This document shows, in pieces, positions 34,861-44,102 of a DNA stretch of 64,000 bases. The stretch is from Porphyridium purpureum (lineage: Eukaryota; Rhodophyta; Bangiophyceae; Porphyridiales; Porphyridiaceae): the NCBI GenBank assembly GCA_008690995.1, contig VRMN01000003.1, positions 558,001-622,000 of the forward strand, in the 5' to 3' direction. Within the stretch, counting starts at the first letter, position 1. Every line of letters starts with the position of its first letter. Below the pieces are notes generated by a model, which worked only from the letters and a program-made list of their open reading frames with translations, had not been told where the DNA came from and did not search any database. A program made the translations under genes and the position numbers.

Positions 34861-36290
34861 GCGTGTCCGTTCTGGGTCTGCAATAGTCGCTTGCACCAGA
34901 AATTCGTACGTCAAGGGAGAGTTGATCAAAGAGATTGCGTGCGCGACTCCGGCTGGTGTATCTGGGACCGGAAATCACCGACGATCATCTGGATGTTTTC
35001 ATATTTGTACACTCAACAGATGCGCAGGGAGCCGAAGGCGTTGTCCCATTTCTAGACTGCCATCCGTTGGAGAAGGACGGCGTCCGTGTGCTGGTCAACT
35101 CTGATTTCGTACCGCCTGCGAGCGACACTGCGGTCACCGGTGTGTAGACATTCATCTGTTCCGCCTTCCACAGTTGGCGCCAACCTGAATTCTGGAACCG
35201 GACATACCTGTAATGACTCCCTTCCGCCCAGTCTTTGAGCGGCCACCCTCTACGAAGCACTTGCGCGTGAGGGAGCAAGGCACTCTACGGTCCAGTTTTT
35301 CGAAGGATGTCCGAAGAATCGACCATCGCACGTCGTATGACCCTTCGGTAACATTCCATCAAGATGAGGCCATAAAGGCTCAAACGCAGAGAACTGGAGC
35401 TTCGTTGAAGCCTCATCGTAACGTGTCGCTATACGTAAAAGCAGCGCCAGCGCCCGCAGCGGCGCGGGGGGAAATGATTTGATCCGCATCATGTGGCCGT
35501 CCGTCCAAATGCCGGTTTCTTGTCGATTTAATGCTCCATGGCCGTCATCGCGGCCGCAGCCGCAAGAGGCCCAGGACAGAGGCCACTTTCCTGCGAATCT
35601 GCATGTCGTTGTGATGGACCCGGGCGTGCATACATTCGAGACGTTATTTGACCTGAGCCGGTGTCGCGCACTACCGATGAAGGCAACACATGGCGCATGG
35701 TCTAGCTATGCGTTGGCCTGGATGAGCTGACGTTCAGTACTGATGCAGCGGCTAACACGCACGAGTTATGTACGCTGTGTCGCAGCGCGTTGTGAGCACG
35801 CAAACGCATTCACAAGCTTGTGAATCAGGTGCGCGAGCAGCTGGCCCCGTTTTTCCTGTGCATGGACGACGTCAGCATCTGCCCGCGTTTGATGTGACCA
35901 AATTGACTCTTGCATGTGGCCACAACATCGGTTCCAAACCTGTGCGTCAGATGAACTGGCGGGCCCGCTACCGCTGTCAGACGCGGCTTGCGCTCAAGGT
36001 GCGTTGGGCCGGCTTGAAGCTAGTGCTGATCAAGGAGGCGCGCGTGCAAAAGACTTGCAGCGCCTACGGGACCGTCAAGGCCAACATAACCGGGGCTAAC
36101 GTCTCCACGCATGGCTCTGCTGCCTGCAGTGCTACAGCCATGAAGCTGGACGCCATCGGCGCCAAGAACACTTTAAAATGGGAACTTCCGAGAGTTGCAC
36201 ACCCGGGTATAGCCATGGGAACAACTGCCAGAGCATTTCAGGCCATTGCGAAAAATTCACACCTTCTGCACCTGGGACGCCTCTGAGGAG
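34861..36290 (+). mobile_element. Decayed Fanzor (eukaryotic TnpB-like RNA-guided nuclease) relic
   Basis: Fanzors are eukaryotic relatives of the IS200/IS605 TnpB nuclease, carried by diverse DNA transposons. Here the RuvC-like core is recognisable. The RuvC-I strand LHVVVMDPGVHTFETLFD has its catalytic Asp at 35617-35619. A basic helix ARKRIHKLVNQVREQLAPFF follows from 35796. Then come LPAFDVTKLT (from 35879), GSKPVRQMNWRARYRCQTRL and KLVLIKEARVQKTCSAYGTV (the E-x-x-x-x-K-T-C segment before the zinc finger), ending in a GAKNTL remnant of the D-R-D-x-N-G-A-K-N motif. The pieces lie in at least three frames with an internal stop. One zinc-finger Cys is Tyr and the last catalytic Asp appears lost, so the copy is dead. 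No terminal repeats or guide-RNA end could be identified. Confidence 0.75.
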
Positions 36291-36541
36291 CTCGAAGAAG
36301 GGAGCTATGGGACGCGAGACCACTATCCATATGTTCACGCCAGCTCTTTCAGCCTTTTACGTCCGTTGAATTTTTATATAGATTCTAAGGGTCTTCAGGT
36401 TTTCGAAACGTAGATTGGGTGACAAACAAGCGCGACCATCCCGTCGCCTCCATCACACGACAAAACTTCCACGCCCTCGTCCCCTTGAGTTGGCCTTGCC
36501 TCATTCAAGTCGTCGTGAGAGACCCGCATTAATAGATCACC

Positions 36542-36990
36542 TTACGACTTATATTTAGACATGATTTTTTCTTCGTCCACGGACGCCTCGCTGCTCGACT
36601 CACTTTCTGATTCGACGCTCCTGCTCTTTCTGCCTTCCGTCTCCACGGCTTTCTTACTCTTCTCTCGGTTCTTGTCGCCATGCTCTTTGTCTGCCTTCGA
36701 TTCCGATCTTGAAGAATCAGCTCGACTGTCCTTGGTCACGATCCTCTCCTCGTTCGCAGAGGTCTCACTGCCAGTGTCACTTTTTGACTCGGCGCTTTTA
36801 ATCGTCTTGTTCTTTTTGTTCATCTTTTCAGCAGCTTTCTTACTCTTCTTTCGGTCCTTGCCACCATGCTCTTTGTCTCGCTCCGATTCCGATCCTGAAG
36901 AATCGGCTCGACTGTATTTGGCCATAATCTTCTCCTCATGGGCTGGGGTCTCACTATCCGAAGCGCTTTCAGCACTTGATGAAGTAACAG
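36542..36990 (-). repeat. Tandem repeat encoding the charged tail of the DUF2254 protein
   Basis: Two and a fraction imperfect coding repeats, with spacing of about 186 bases (62 codons, from 36720 to 36906) and about 177 bases (59 codons) for the last partial copy. Each unit has the order E-E-K-I-M-A-K-Y, RADSSGSES, DKEHGGK, KKSKKA. Both spacings are multiples of three, so expansion keeps the frame. Confidence 0.8.
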
Positions 36991-39709
36991 TGGCAGCCCC
37001 TTTCTGTGCACTTCTCTTTCTTTTGATATTCTCGGAAAATTCATCCCCACTCGACGCCTTTGTTGAGTTCGATGTTTGACGAGCAGGCCCACTTGAATGC
37101 GACGTTCCTCCGGTCCCCTTTTCCTTCATCCTCCTATCTTCGCTCGACGCTTCGTGCTCCTGCTCTAGAACAGGAGCTGACGATTCTGCTCTTCTCTCCT
37201 GCTCCTTGATGTCTTCAAATGTGATCCCTGGTCCGTCAAACTCATGAAGCAAAGAAGAGTCTGGTGATGCCCGAGACTCAAGCTCAGCGGGTGCGGACGC
37301 TGCAGAACTATCACTATGTCCTTTCGCGAATGCGAGCGCTGGCGTCAGAAGATCTCGAACTCGAAATGCTTTATGCACATGCTCTTCGCTGCCGAGCTTT
37401 GAAACATCCTGATCACGTCCAGAAAAGGATCCGCTCTGAAGCTGTCCCTCACCATGGCGACCTTCTTCGTGTCTTGAACCACTCCCGTTTTGCGACTTTT
37501 CTCCGTCGCCTGTGCTTCTCTCTCGCGTATCGCTCAAAGCCAAAGCTGGTTGAGCTTCTTGCTCTTTGGCTTCGTCCTGCGCCACAACAACCGCCAAATC
37601 CTTTTGCGCACTATCACGATCGGCTTCAGATTCCTTACTTTTGGCTGCGCGTGACTCCAAAGTATCTGCGCCTCGAAGTCTTTCACTTTGACTTCCCTTT
37701 TCATCTGTGCTGCTTCCTGGCGAGATTGCATCATCAGGTTTTTTCTTGTTGTTGTCCTTTTCAGATTCATCCTCGCTTCTGGTCGTATCCTGATCTTGCT
37801 TACGCTGCTGTATATCTTCGAATGTCGTGGCAGGCTGTTGTGCTTGTTCCTTTTCCTCCTGTATGCGTACTTCTGCAGGGACGTCCCCTCCCGAGCGACC
37901 GCTTCCTGCAGTAGAGTTCGGGCTTTGCATGTCATTCCCATCAAAGTTAGTCTGAGGGTCCTCTTCCATATCACGCGGTGAGTCACCATTGTTGGACGAG
38001 TGACTGTGACTCATTCCGCTGTAGCTTCGGACGATCTCTGTTTTCCCAGAATGAATCAAAAAGAAAGCATGCTCTGTGGCGTACGTAATTGCTTCGAACT
38101 CGGCAGAGTTCTCGCCGTGCTTCCGCTTGGCCTCATCTAGAACGAGACTCAGATGGTATTCAACGCGCTGAATACGTGACGAAAGCCGCATCTTCTTGGC
38201 TCCCTGCACGAGAGCGACTTCCTGATTGACACGTCGTCCGACGGCACCAAGCATGTACTGAAGCCGTCTCGCTACGTACACATCAGGCACGCCATACTTC
38301 CGTAGCGGATGGGCGACACTGTCAATTAAAGCATTGAAAGACGGACGAGGAATCGCAACAAGAACTCGGAAATCGCCGTGTTTTGCGCGAATGATTCTTG
38401 GATCGCAGCGCCGGGCCGCAATGTCAGATAAAAGCCTCTCGTGCCGGTCCAGGGCCTCGGTCGCCGTCGTTGGGTCATTGACGCCGGGACTCAGCGCCTT
38501 CAGCGCCACGTCGGTAATTTGATGCAAACCAAATTCCACATCCTGTAAAATAGAGCGATTAAAACCATATCGAAAGCATGCGCGCACGTCCTTCTCCAGC
38601 CGCCTTCGATACGATCTACTAAGTGCTTCCGTGCTCTTGCCAGGAAACCACAGCCAAGCCATCAGAGTACCAAATGTTATGTACTCACCGATCCGCGGTC
38701 GCAATCTGATCACGAAGCCTGACGCGTTTGCCATGCGTGTCAAGTACACTTCACTGACACTTCTCAAATAGCCGCTCTTCTCTGACACGATCTGAAGCGC
38801 CCCTGGTGGCACCATGGGAAGCCCAATGATCTCGTCCAATTGGTACGGACCATGCTTTTCGGATCTTTCGAGATCCTGCTCGAACATGGTCAACTTGTTG
38901 AGCGAGTCGTGAATCTGGGGAATCGTAGCAAGCGTATCGGTAGCCACATTATCCATCAGGACCGATACGTTCATGCTCGTCACGACGTAGTGTAAATAGT
39001 ATACCAAACCGAGAACAACGGCAACCACATGGATCACCATCACATTGACGGCCACGGATGGCACAAAGGGCATTTCGGTATCAGTTTGCGTGCACATGAC
39101 GCCTGCATAGGAGTACGCGAAAGTGCCCAAGAAAATACAGAGCACAATTTTAGTGGGTCGCCGGCTCATCAAACCTGTGAGTAAGCGTGCGGAGTATGTC
39201 ACGCCGGCCACTTGAAATGCAACAATGCACAACGAAAAGACGGTTCCTGTGAGACTGATGACGAAACCTCCGACGTACGTGAAGATGGTAAGTGCGTCGT
39301 CCGCTGTTCCGTTGAACCACCACTTGTACCCATTGCCTGTTTGTATATTACCCTCTCCGACGGACGCGATGAGCGCGCCTACAATGAAATTGACTGTGAT
39401 TGAGATGATCGGTAGCGTCCAGAGCGAATTCTCAAAGTACTCCAAGGCGCGAGTCAACCATAACGTAACTCGTGCACGCCACACACTCGCCTTTCGCTGC
39501 TTAGAAGATGCTTCGTCCGTATCAACGCTGTCTCGGCATTGTGTCTGTGCAGAGCCGTGCAGCCGCGCATTCGATCCCTGTTCGGACTCAACCGCTCCTT
39601 CTCTCCGGGCAGCAGCCAACGGGTTCCCGGTCCCATAGAGTTCGGCGCGAAATCCTGCCTCCCACGTTTCCTTCTTGGTCAGCGTTCGCTTCACGGCATC
39701 GTTCTCCAT
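36542..39709 (-). CDS. DUF2254 membrane protein with long charged C-terminal tail
   Basis: The N-terminal half matches the bacterial DUF2254 (predicted membrane protein) family. Four hydrophobic helices (about 97-290: LWTLPIISITVNFIVGALI, IFTYVGGFVISLTGTVFSLC, IVLCIFLGTFAYSYAGVM, VMVIHVVAVVLGLVYYLHYV) are followed by a soluble region. There, VPPGALQIVSEKSGYL, LRPRIGEYITFGTLMAWLW, DVEFGLHQITDVALKALSPG and VNDPTTATEALD are the family's conserved blocks. The rest (about 570-1055) is an unusual tail of Glu, Lys, Ser and Asp with an in-frame tandem repeat at the end, disordered by composition. DUF2254 is of unknown function. The tail is a eukaryotic addition not seen in bacterial members as I know them. 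First ATG at 39709. Confidence 0.88.
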   Translation of the reverse strand: MENDAVKRTLTKKETWEAGFRAELYGTGNPLAAARREGAVESEQGSNARLHGSAQTQCRDSVDTDEASSKQRKASVWRARVTLWLTRALEYFENSLWTLPIISITVNFIVGALIASVGEGNIQTGNGYKWWFNGTADDALTIFTYVGGFVISLTGTVFSLCIVAFQVAGVTYSARLLTGLMSRRPTKIVLCIFLGTFAYSYAGVMCTQTDTEMPFVPSVAVNVMVIHVVAVVLGLVYYLHYVVTSMNVSVLMDNVATDTLATIPQIHDSLNKLTMFEQDLERSEKHGPYQLDEIIGLPMVPPGALQIVSEKSGYLRSVSEVYLTRMANASGFVIRLRPRIGEYITFGTLMAWLWFPGKSTEALSRSYRRRLEKDVRACFRYGFNRSILQDVEFGLHQITDVALKALSPGVNDPTTATEALDRHERLLSDIAARRCDPRIIRAKHGDFRVLVAIPRPSFNALIDSVAHPLRKYGVPDVYVARRLQYMLGAVGRRVNQEVALVQGAKKMRLSSRIQRVEYHLSLVLDEAKRKHGENSAEFEAITYATEHAFFLIHSGKTEIVRSYSGMSHSHSSNNGDSPRDMEEDPQTNFDGNDMQSPNSTAGSGRSGGDVPAEVRIQEEKEQAQQPATTFEDIQQRKQDQDTTRSEDESEKDNNKKKPDDAISPGSSTDEKGSQSERLRGADTLESRAAKSKESEADRDSAQKDLAVVVAQDEAKEQEAQPALALSDTRERSTGDGEKSQNGSGSRHEEGRHGEGQLQSGSFSGRDQDVSKLGSEEHVHKAFRVRDLLTPALAFAKGHSDSSAASAPAELESRASPDSSLLHEFDGPGITFEDIKEQERRAESSAPVLEQEHEASSEDRRMKEKGTGGTSHSSGPARQTSNSTKASSGDEFSENIKRKRSAQKGAATVTSSSAESASDSETPAHEEKIMAKYSRADSSGSESERDKEHGGKDRKKSKKAAEKMNKKNKTIKSAESKSDTGSETSANEERIVTKDSRADSSRSESKADKEHGDKNREKSKKAVETEGRKSRSVESESESSSEASVDEEKIMSKYKS

Positions 39710-40846
39710 CACGCGCGCCGCTCTAGACTGACGGAACGAGCGGACCGCGCACCGACCTCCGTATGGGTACCCGCGTCACGCCCTTCGCACCGAGTGCGAC
39801 CGAAGGGCTTCTCCAGCTGCGGCACTGGGTGCGCCCGATGTTCTTCCGTTCATAGAAACCTCAAACTACGGCGCTCGTCCCTGCGCGTTTGTCTGGTTGT
39901 CTGAGCTTGGCGCGTTTACGTTAAAGCAGGCCGTTTGGATATGAAGGCGTTTGAGCTCGGTCTGACTGAACGGATAGATTACAGCGAGTGCTGCTTCGCA
40001 AGCGTTGCGGAGCACGTCAGAACGGTTGTGCTCAATACGGCGGGAGCGACGCACAGTGGATGCAAATCGCAATGAAATGGCGCTCACTAATTAGTACATG
40101 TTTGCCCGGTAAAACGGTCGATGAGAGAAGCGCCGTTGCGATGCGACGGGACGTGTGCCAGATCCGTGGATGTCGTCCGTGATCGTCTGACGCTTGTTCA
40201 CGCCTGTTGTTGTTTGGTAAGAGCATTCCTTGCCGTCCGCTCTCGTCGTTGTTCGAAGGAAGAAGAGAACATCACAGACGTCTTCGTATAGTCCGACTCT
40301 GGAAGTAAAAGATCCCGCGCGGAGGTTCTGCTGCAAACGTTTGTCCAGAAGGAATTGCATGTGAGTCACATCGAAATGCAGGTGCTTCTTGTGAGGAGAA
40401 GGGTTTCTCAGTGCGCGTCGAATTGCAGGTCCACTCTCTTTTGGGGAAGAGGAACAAGTGTGTCGGCGCCCGGAAGTCAGGACATTGAGTGAACGGGTTG
40501 AAAATACGACAAATGCTGGCCTGACCCGTCTTCACCGAGCGCAACCAATTGCTATACCCCATGAAGACTGAAAGTTCTACTTATCGTATTTCGCGAGCAA
40601 GCGCACGTGACCGCCACCGCAAGTTCCATTCCTGAGCGCATGTGCGACAGCGCGGTCATTCCAGGTAGATTTCTGCAGGTCTTGGTTTTCATGCCAATTT
40701 GCAGGACGTGCGACAGTCGCGTGTGCATGTTGCGCAAACCAACTTCTGCGGCACTGTGGCCCAATCCAAAGTACAATGCACCTTACACACATACCTCCAG
40801 CGCACATTGTGCATACAAACCATATCTGTCAGGTGGATTAACCGCT
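39710..40846. other. Gene-poor stretch of about 1.1 kb
   Basis: No convincing protein gene on either strand; all frames are short and irregular. It contains a strong hairpin at 39781-39807 (CCCTTC and GAAGGG enclosing GCAC-CGA-GTGC). A TAATTAG-type AT-rich spot lies near 40090. It must hold the promoter of the DUF2254 gene. Scanned by eye for tRNA and snRNA, none found. Confidence 0.45.
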
Positions 40847-41350
40847 TTAGGGCGACCGAAAACAACAGGTGGCACTGTCAAGGTGAGTTTGCTGAGCAAA
40901 GAATCTTAAAACATATTTTTTTGGAGTCTCCGGATTGAAGTGGAACCAGCCTTTCCTGCGTCCTCGAAGATCACAGATGTTTGCTTCGCAAGGTTGTTCG
41001 ACAACGCAGTCGCCGGACCAGGCGACGGTCTCGAACACTGCCGGTTTAAAACTTGCCAGTGCGTTGATGGGTATAATGATTTGGAAACCGACGGTGACCG
41101 CTAGAACCGCACACGCGGCACGAGTACATGTAAAGTCTCCTGGATGGCCTCTCTCCACCTCGTCTGACAGACGCAGCGAGCGAGCTTGCCTGTCCGGACG
41201 CTCGATCGCAAGGTGTACAGTGTGACTTCGGCCACATCGCGTGCTGACCCCTCCGTACGTCGACGATTTGCACTTCGAGGAGCTAGTCTGAAGCACGTAG
41301 CCTACGCCTTGGCGCTTGAATTTCGTACCACAAAGGGCCGCCCTGGTCAT
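40847..41350 (-). CDS. Possible thylakoid-lumen protein, unrecognised
   Basis: From the ATG at 41350 this 167-residue frame has a basic, Ser/Thr-rich N-terminus (about 1-75), then a hydrophobic stretch AACAVLAVTVGFQIIIPI (about 78-95) ending in N-A-L-A-S. This is the bipartite pattern of plastid transit peptide plus lumen signal with an A-x-A cleavage site. The predicted mature part is only about 68 residues and has six cysteines (for example GDCVVEQPCEANICDLRG). No family was recognised. Its ATG overlaps the ATG of the divergent thioredoxin-like gene in CATG. If real, both neighbours would be thylakoid proteins. It could also be an antisense chance frame. Confidence 0.4.
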   Translation of the reverse strand: MTRAALCGTKFKRQGVGYVLQTSSSKCKSSTYGGVSTRCGRSHTVHLAIERPDRQARSLRLSDEVERGHPGDFTCTRAACAVLAVTVGFQIIIPINALASFKPAVFETVAWSGDCVVEQPCEANICDLRGRRKGWFHFNPETPKKYVLRFFAQQTHLDSATCCFRSP

Positions 41351-42188
41351 GCGGACCGCACAAAGCTGCTTGGGATGGGCGCTTCGTCTTCCGAGCCCTG
41401 TCGGTACAGCAGCTTCCCGCGCAAGTATGTCCGAGCGTACAAGGGGCATCCCCCCCGCCTTTGCGACACAGCCGCGTGTGCGCCGTCTCGCACGGCAACG
41501 CGGTACGCGCTGGTGCACTCCTCATGATGGGGATGGCCAGCCCGGTGACAAAAAAGCGGCCGGTAATCTGGATGCTCGTGCGATGAGCGCCCAGGACAAA
41601 CTGCTTTTGAAGCTCGGTAAGAACGTGGACAGCACACGCGCAGCGTTCGCGGCCAAGGTCAAGGCAAGCGAGGCGAAGGAGCAGCGCATGCAGCGCGGAA
41701 AAATTCTGTCAGCTCTTATTTCGGTAGGCTTAGGTTTTGTAATTCACTTTGTGTTGACACACAGCCAGCTGTCTCCAACAGTTATCATGCACGAACTCGA
41801 GAAGAAGAACCCGCCGATCGAGGTAGCGCTGTCAAACGGAAAGCCCACGGTCATTGAGTTTTACGCTGACTGGTGCACAGACTGCAAAGTGATGGCCCCG
41901 AAACTTAGCAAGCTGCATGCTACTTTTTCTCCCACGGTCAATTTTGTGGTGGTCAATGGCGACGCGCCGGAGAATCAAGACTTGGTATCGCAATTTCGTG
42001 TCGATGGGATTCCTCACATATCATTCATCTACGGAGGAAAACGAATTCCTGATACCACTTTTATTGGCTTGGTACCCGCCGACGTCATGACACAACAGAT
42101 CGATGCCCTGAGAGCACGCGCTCCTCTGCCGTATCAAGGTTTAGAATTATATTCAGATGAGTTTGAAGAAGCGTACGGAGCTGAATGA
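41349..42188 (+). CDS. HCF164: Thylakoid thioredoxin-like protein (HCF164/TxlA type)
   Basis: A membrane-anchored thioredoxin. In plants HCF164 works in the thylakoid lumen with CcdA to supply reducing power for cytochrome b6f assembly. Seen here: a long Arg/Ser-rich transit-like N-terminus (1-80), one membrane helix at about 120-136 (LSALISVGLGFVIHFVL), then a thioredoxin domain with FYADWCTDCKVMAP (active Cys pair at about 176 and 179), VVNGDAPENQDL and the cis-Pro loop VDGIPHISFI. The two residues between the cysteines (Thr-Asp) differ from plain thioredoxins and suit the TxlA/HCF164 branch. The first ATG is at 41349. Lumenal localisation is inferred from the family. Confidence 0.85.
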   Translation: MRTAQSCLGWALRLPSPVGTAASRASMSERTRGIPPAFATQPRVRRLARQRGTRWCTPHDGDGQPGDKKAAGNLDARAMSAQDKLLLKLGKNVDSTRAAFAAKVKASEAKEQRMQRGKILSALISVGLGFVIHFVLTHSQLSPTVIMHELEKKNPPIEVALSNGKPTVIEFYADWCTDCKVMAPKLSKLHATFSPTVNFVVVNGDAPENQDLVSQFRVDGIPHISFIYGGKRIPDTTFIGLVPADVMTQQIDALRARAPLPYQGLELYSDEFEEAYGAE

Positions 42189-42270
42189 TTGGGACATGGC
42201 ATACGCAAATAAGATCGTTTTTCTTGTGCTTCAAAGTAAATAACCACGAGCTGGTCTGCGAATACCATTT

Positions 42271-44079
42271 TCAATTTCTTTTCCTTGCGCACACATCCTT
42301 CACCGCGGAGTGCAAAGTATTGTAAGCCGCTTGGACCCCTGCGTCTTCATGTTCTTTCATTTGCTCGAACGTCGACAAGAACATGCCTTCCATACCTTTT
42401 CGATTCATGAAGCCAGATGCCATCAGCATGAGAGCGGTGCAGCGAGTCACCATATCACGCACCAGCGGTGGGCAATCCCTCTGGGTATCCCATGCCTCCG
42501 ACTTTGTTTCTCGGTCAATCCGACCGAGGTACTCCATGCAAGACCGTACCAGCGCACCAGCAAATTCCATTGTGTACTGAGTATTACCTTGCGCTCCTCT
42601 TCTGTCCGGTTTGGCCACGTCTTGATCGGCATTTTCTGTGCTTTCTAATTCCAGTTTTCGACGAACAAATAAGCCGGTGCCAGCGGTACCGTTTCCAGTT
42701 AGCTGATGAAAGGATTCCAGAACAAAGTCGCTCATATATGAGCCCGCCACCAAAGACGACTCGCGAACTTTCGTCATTGCGGCTTCCAACTGAGCATTGA
42801 CGAGCGTTAGCTCTTCCACATGCTGGGCCACTACGGGTAGATATGCGTGGCGCTGGTCGGGTGCCATCTTCGCGGCATTATCATTCAAAAGCCTCAATGC
42901 GTCCGTCCTTTCCCGCTTTTGATCCAGCAGCCGCATCACCTTTGCCATTAGAAGAAGGTCGAGAGTAAACATATTGCTCCCCGGACTCTCTTTCTCCGAC
43001 GTCTCCATCCATTTCAACCATGTCCGTTTGTTTCCTGTGGGATCCTTGACAACACCCTTCGTCTCCTGAATCTCTTCTAGAGACCAGATGTAGGTGTCTA
43101 TCACCTCTTCGACAGTCTGCATAGAAAGGGACAGAGAAGCTGCACCGTCAGACGACCGACGTTGTACGCGATAAACAAGAGCTTTCTTGTCATTTCCCAG
43201 AGAAACGCCAGAAACAAGCTTTCCGCACCGTAAAACGCCGTCACAATCTAGATAAAGAACACGCGAATCCACAAATAGAAGACTTGAGCAATGAAATGCA
43301 GTTTCAAGCCGTTCTTGCATGGTATGCCGTCTCCTCAAGTCCGATTCCTGGAGCACGGCAGTGATTAACTTTCTTAAATGATCGCGCCTATCTGCCAGCA
43401 CTGCTCTTTGTTCTTTCATGAATGCACGCGAGAAGCGTCTAGGATAGGCTCCACCTTCTAGCTCGCATAATCCTAGCTTAAGCAGCTTCCACAGCGACCG
43501 AGGAAGAATCAAAGAAAGTGATCCGTCCATGATTCCTGCAATGGGTCCGCCTTTTCGTTCCCATGCTTGGCCCGGGCTGCGTGCCACCATTGGAGCCGCC
43601 GCCGTCATCGTACTGAAATTGTCGTGCTGGGCTTTCCGCACGCCGACAAATCCCTTATCAGTGCCTGAGCCCTCGTCGTTCCCGGGATTCCCAGCGTCCT
43701 CGGCAAACTTCGTCTGGGCACGCATTAGCCCCGTAAGCGCCGGTACATGATCGACTAGCAAGCGTAAGAATTCAGAGTTAGATGGATCAAAAAACGCTGC
43801 GCGGTCAAGAGTGCTGCCGAACCACTCAGCGCGCATCCATCTTTCAAACGGGGTCTCATTTCCGCCCTCATTCCTTTTCCAAAATCTCCTCGCTGGCACC
43901 ATGGGCTTGCGCGCTCGCTTTCTCACGCTTGCAGACTCATGCTCATGCGTCTCTTTGCGCTTCCCGTGAACCCGCATCCCTTCTTCCATCACGCCCGACC
44001 ACCGGCTCTCTCGACTGCGGATGGGCTCTCTGGCTACAGGAGGCGGCCTCTTGAACACGGAAACATTTTCAGATATCAT
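42271..44079 (-). CDS. LIN9/ALY-like protein with DIRP domain
   Basis: MuvB/DREAM-complex scaffold family (animal LIN9, fly Aly/Mip130, plant ALY), which controls cell-cycle genes. The DIRP region is visible in two parts. One is FERWMRAEWFGSTLDRAAFF at about 78-97. The other is LPRSLWKLLKLGLCELEGG followed by YPRRFSRAFMKEQRAVLADR at about 192-231, with the P-R-R-F-S...F-x-x-E signature. The DIRP parts are separated by a poorly conserved insertion of about 90 residues. A Tudor-like stretch follows (RVLYLDCDGVLRCGKLVSG, ALVYRVQR). The C-terminal half is helical, with LTLVNAQLEAAMTKVRESSL resembling the LIN9 C-terminal helix. The ATG at 44079 is only 23 bases after the stop of the CCT gene on the same strand. 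Confidence 0.75.
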   Translation of the reverse strand: MISENVSVFKRPPPVAREPIRSRESRWSGVMEEGMRVHGKRKETHEHESASVRKRARKPMVPARRFWKRNEGGNETPFERWMRAEWFGSTLDRAAFFDPSNSEFLRLLVDHVPALTGLMRAQTKFAEDAGNPGNDEGSGTDKGFVGVRKAQHDNFSTMTAAAPMVARSPGQAWERKGGPIAGIMDGSLSLILPRSLWKLLKLGLCELEGGAYPRRFSRAFMKEQRAVLADRRDHLRKLITAVLQESDLRRRHTMQERLETAFHCSSLLFVDSRVLYLDCDGVLRCGKLVSGVSLGNDKKALVYRVQRRSSDGAASLSLSMQTVEEVIDTYIWSLEEIQETKGVVKDPTGNKRTWLKWMETSEKESPGSNMFTLDLLLMAKVMRLLDQKRERTDALRLLNDNAAKMAPDQRHAYLPVVAQHVEELTLVNAQLEAAMTKVRESSLVAGSYMSDFVLESFHQLTGNGTAGTGLFVRRKLELESTENADQDVAKPDRRGAQGNTQYTMEFAGALVRSCMEYLGRIDRETKSEAWDTQRDCPPLVRDMVTRCTALMLMASGFMNRKGMEGMFLSTFEQMKEHEDAGVQAAYNTLHSAVKDVCARKRN

Positions 44080-44102
44080 GATTTACAAGCCATTAACTGG
44101 AA

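Noticed and set aside
36561-37079. Plus-strand frame with many hydrophobic stretches that looks like a membrane protein
   Set aside because: It is the exact antisense of the Glu/Lys/Ser repeat tail of the DUF2254 protein; antisense of such codons always reads as Leu/Phe/Ser-rich.
37264-37914. Plus-strand 216-residue frame
   Set aside because: Antisense shadow of the same charged tail, no family pattern.
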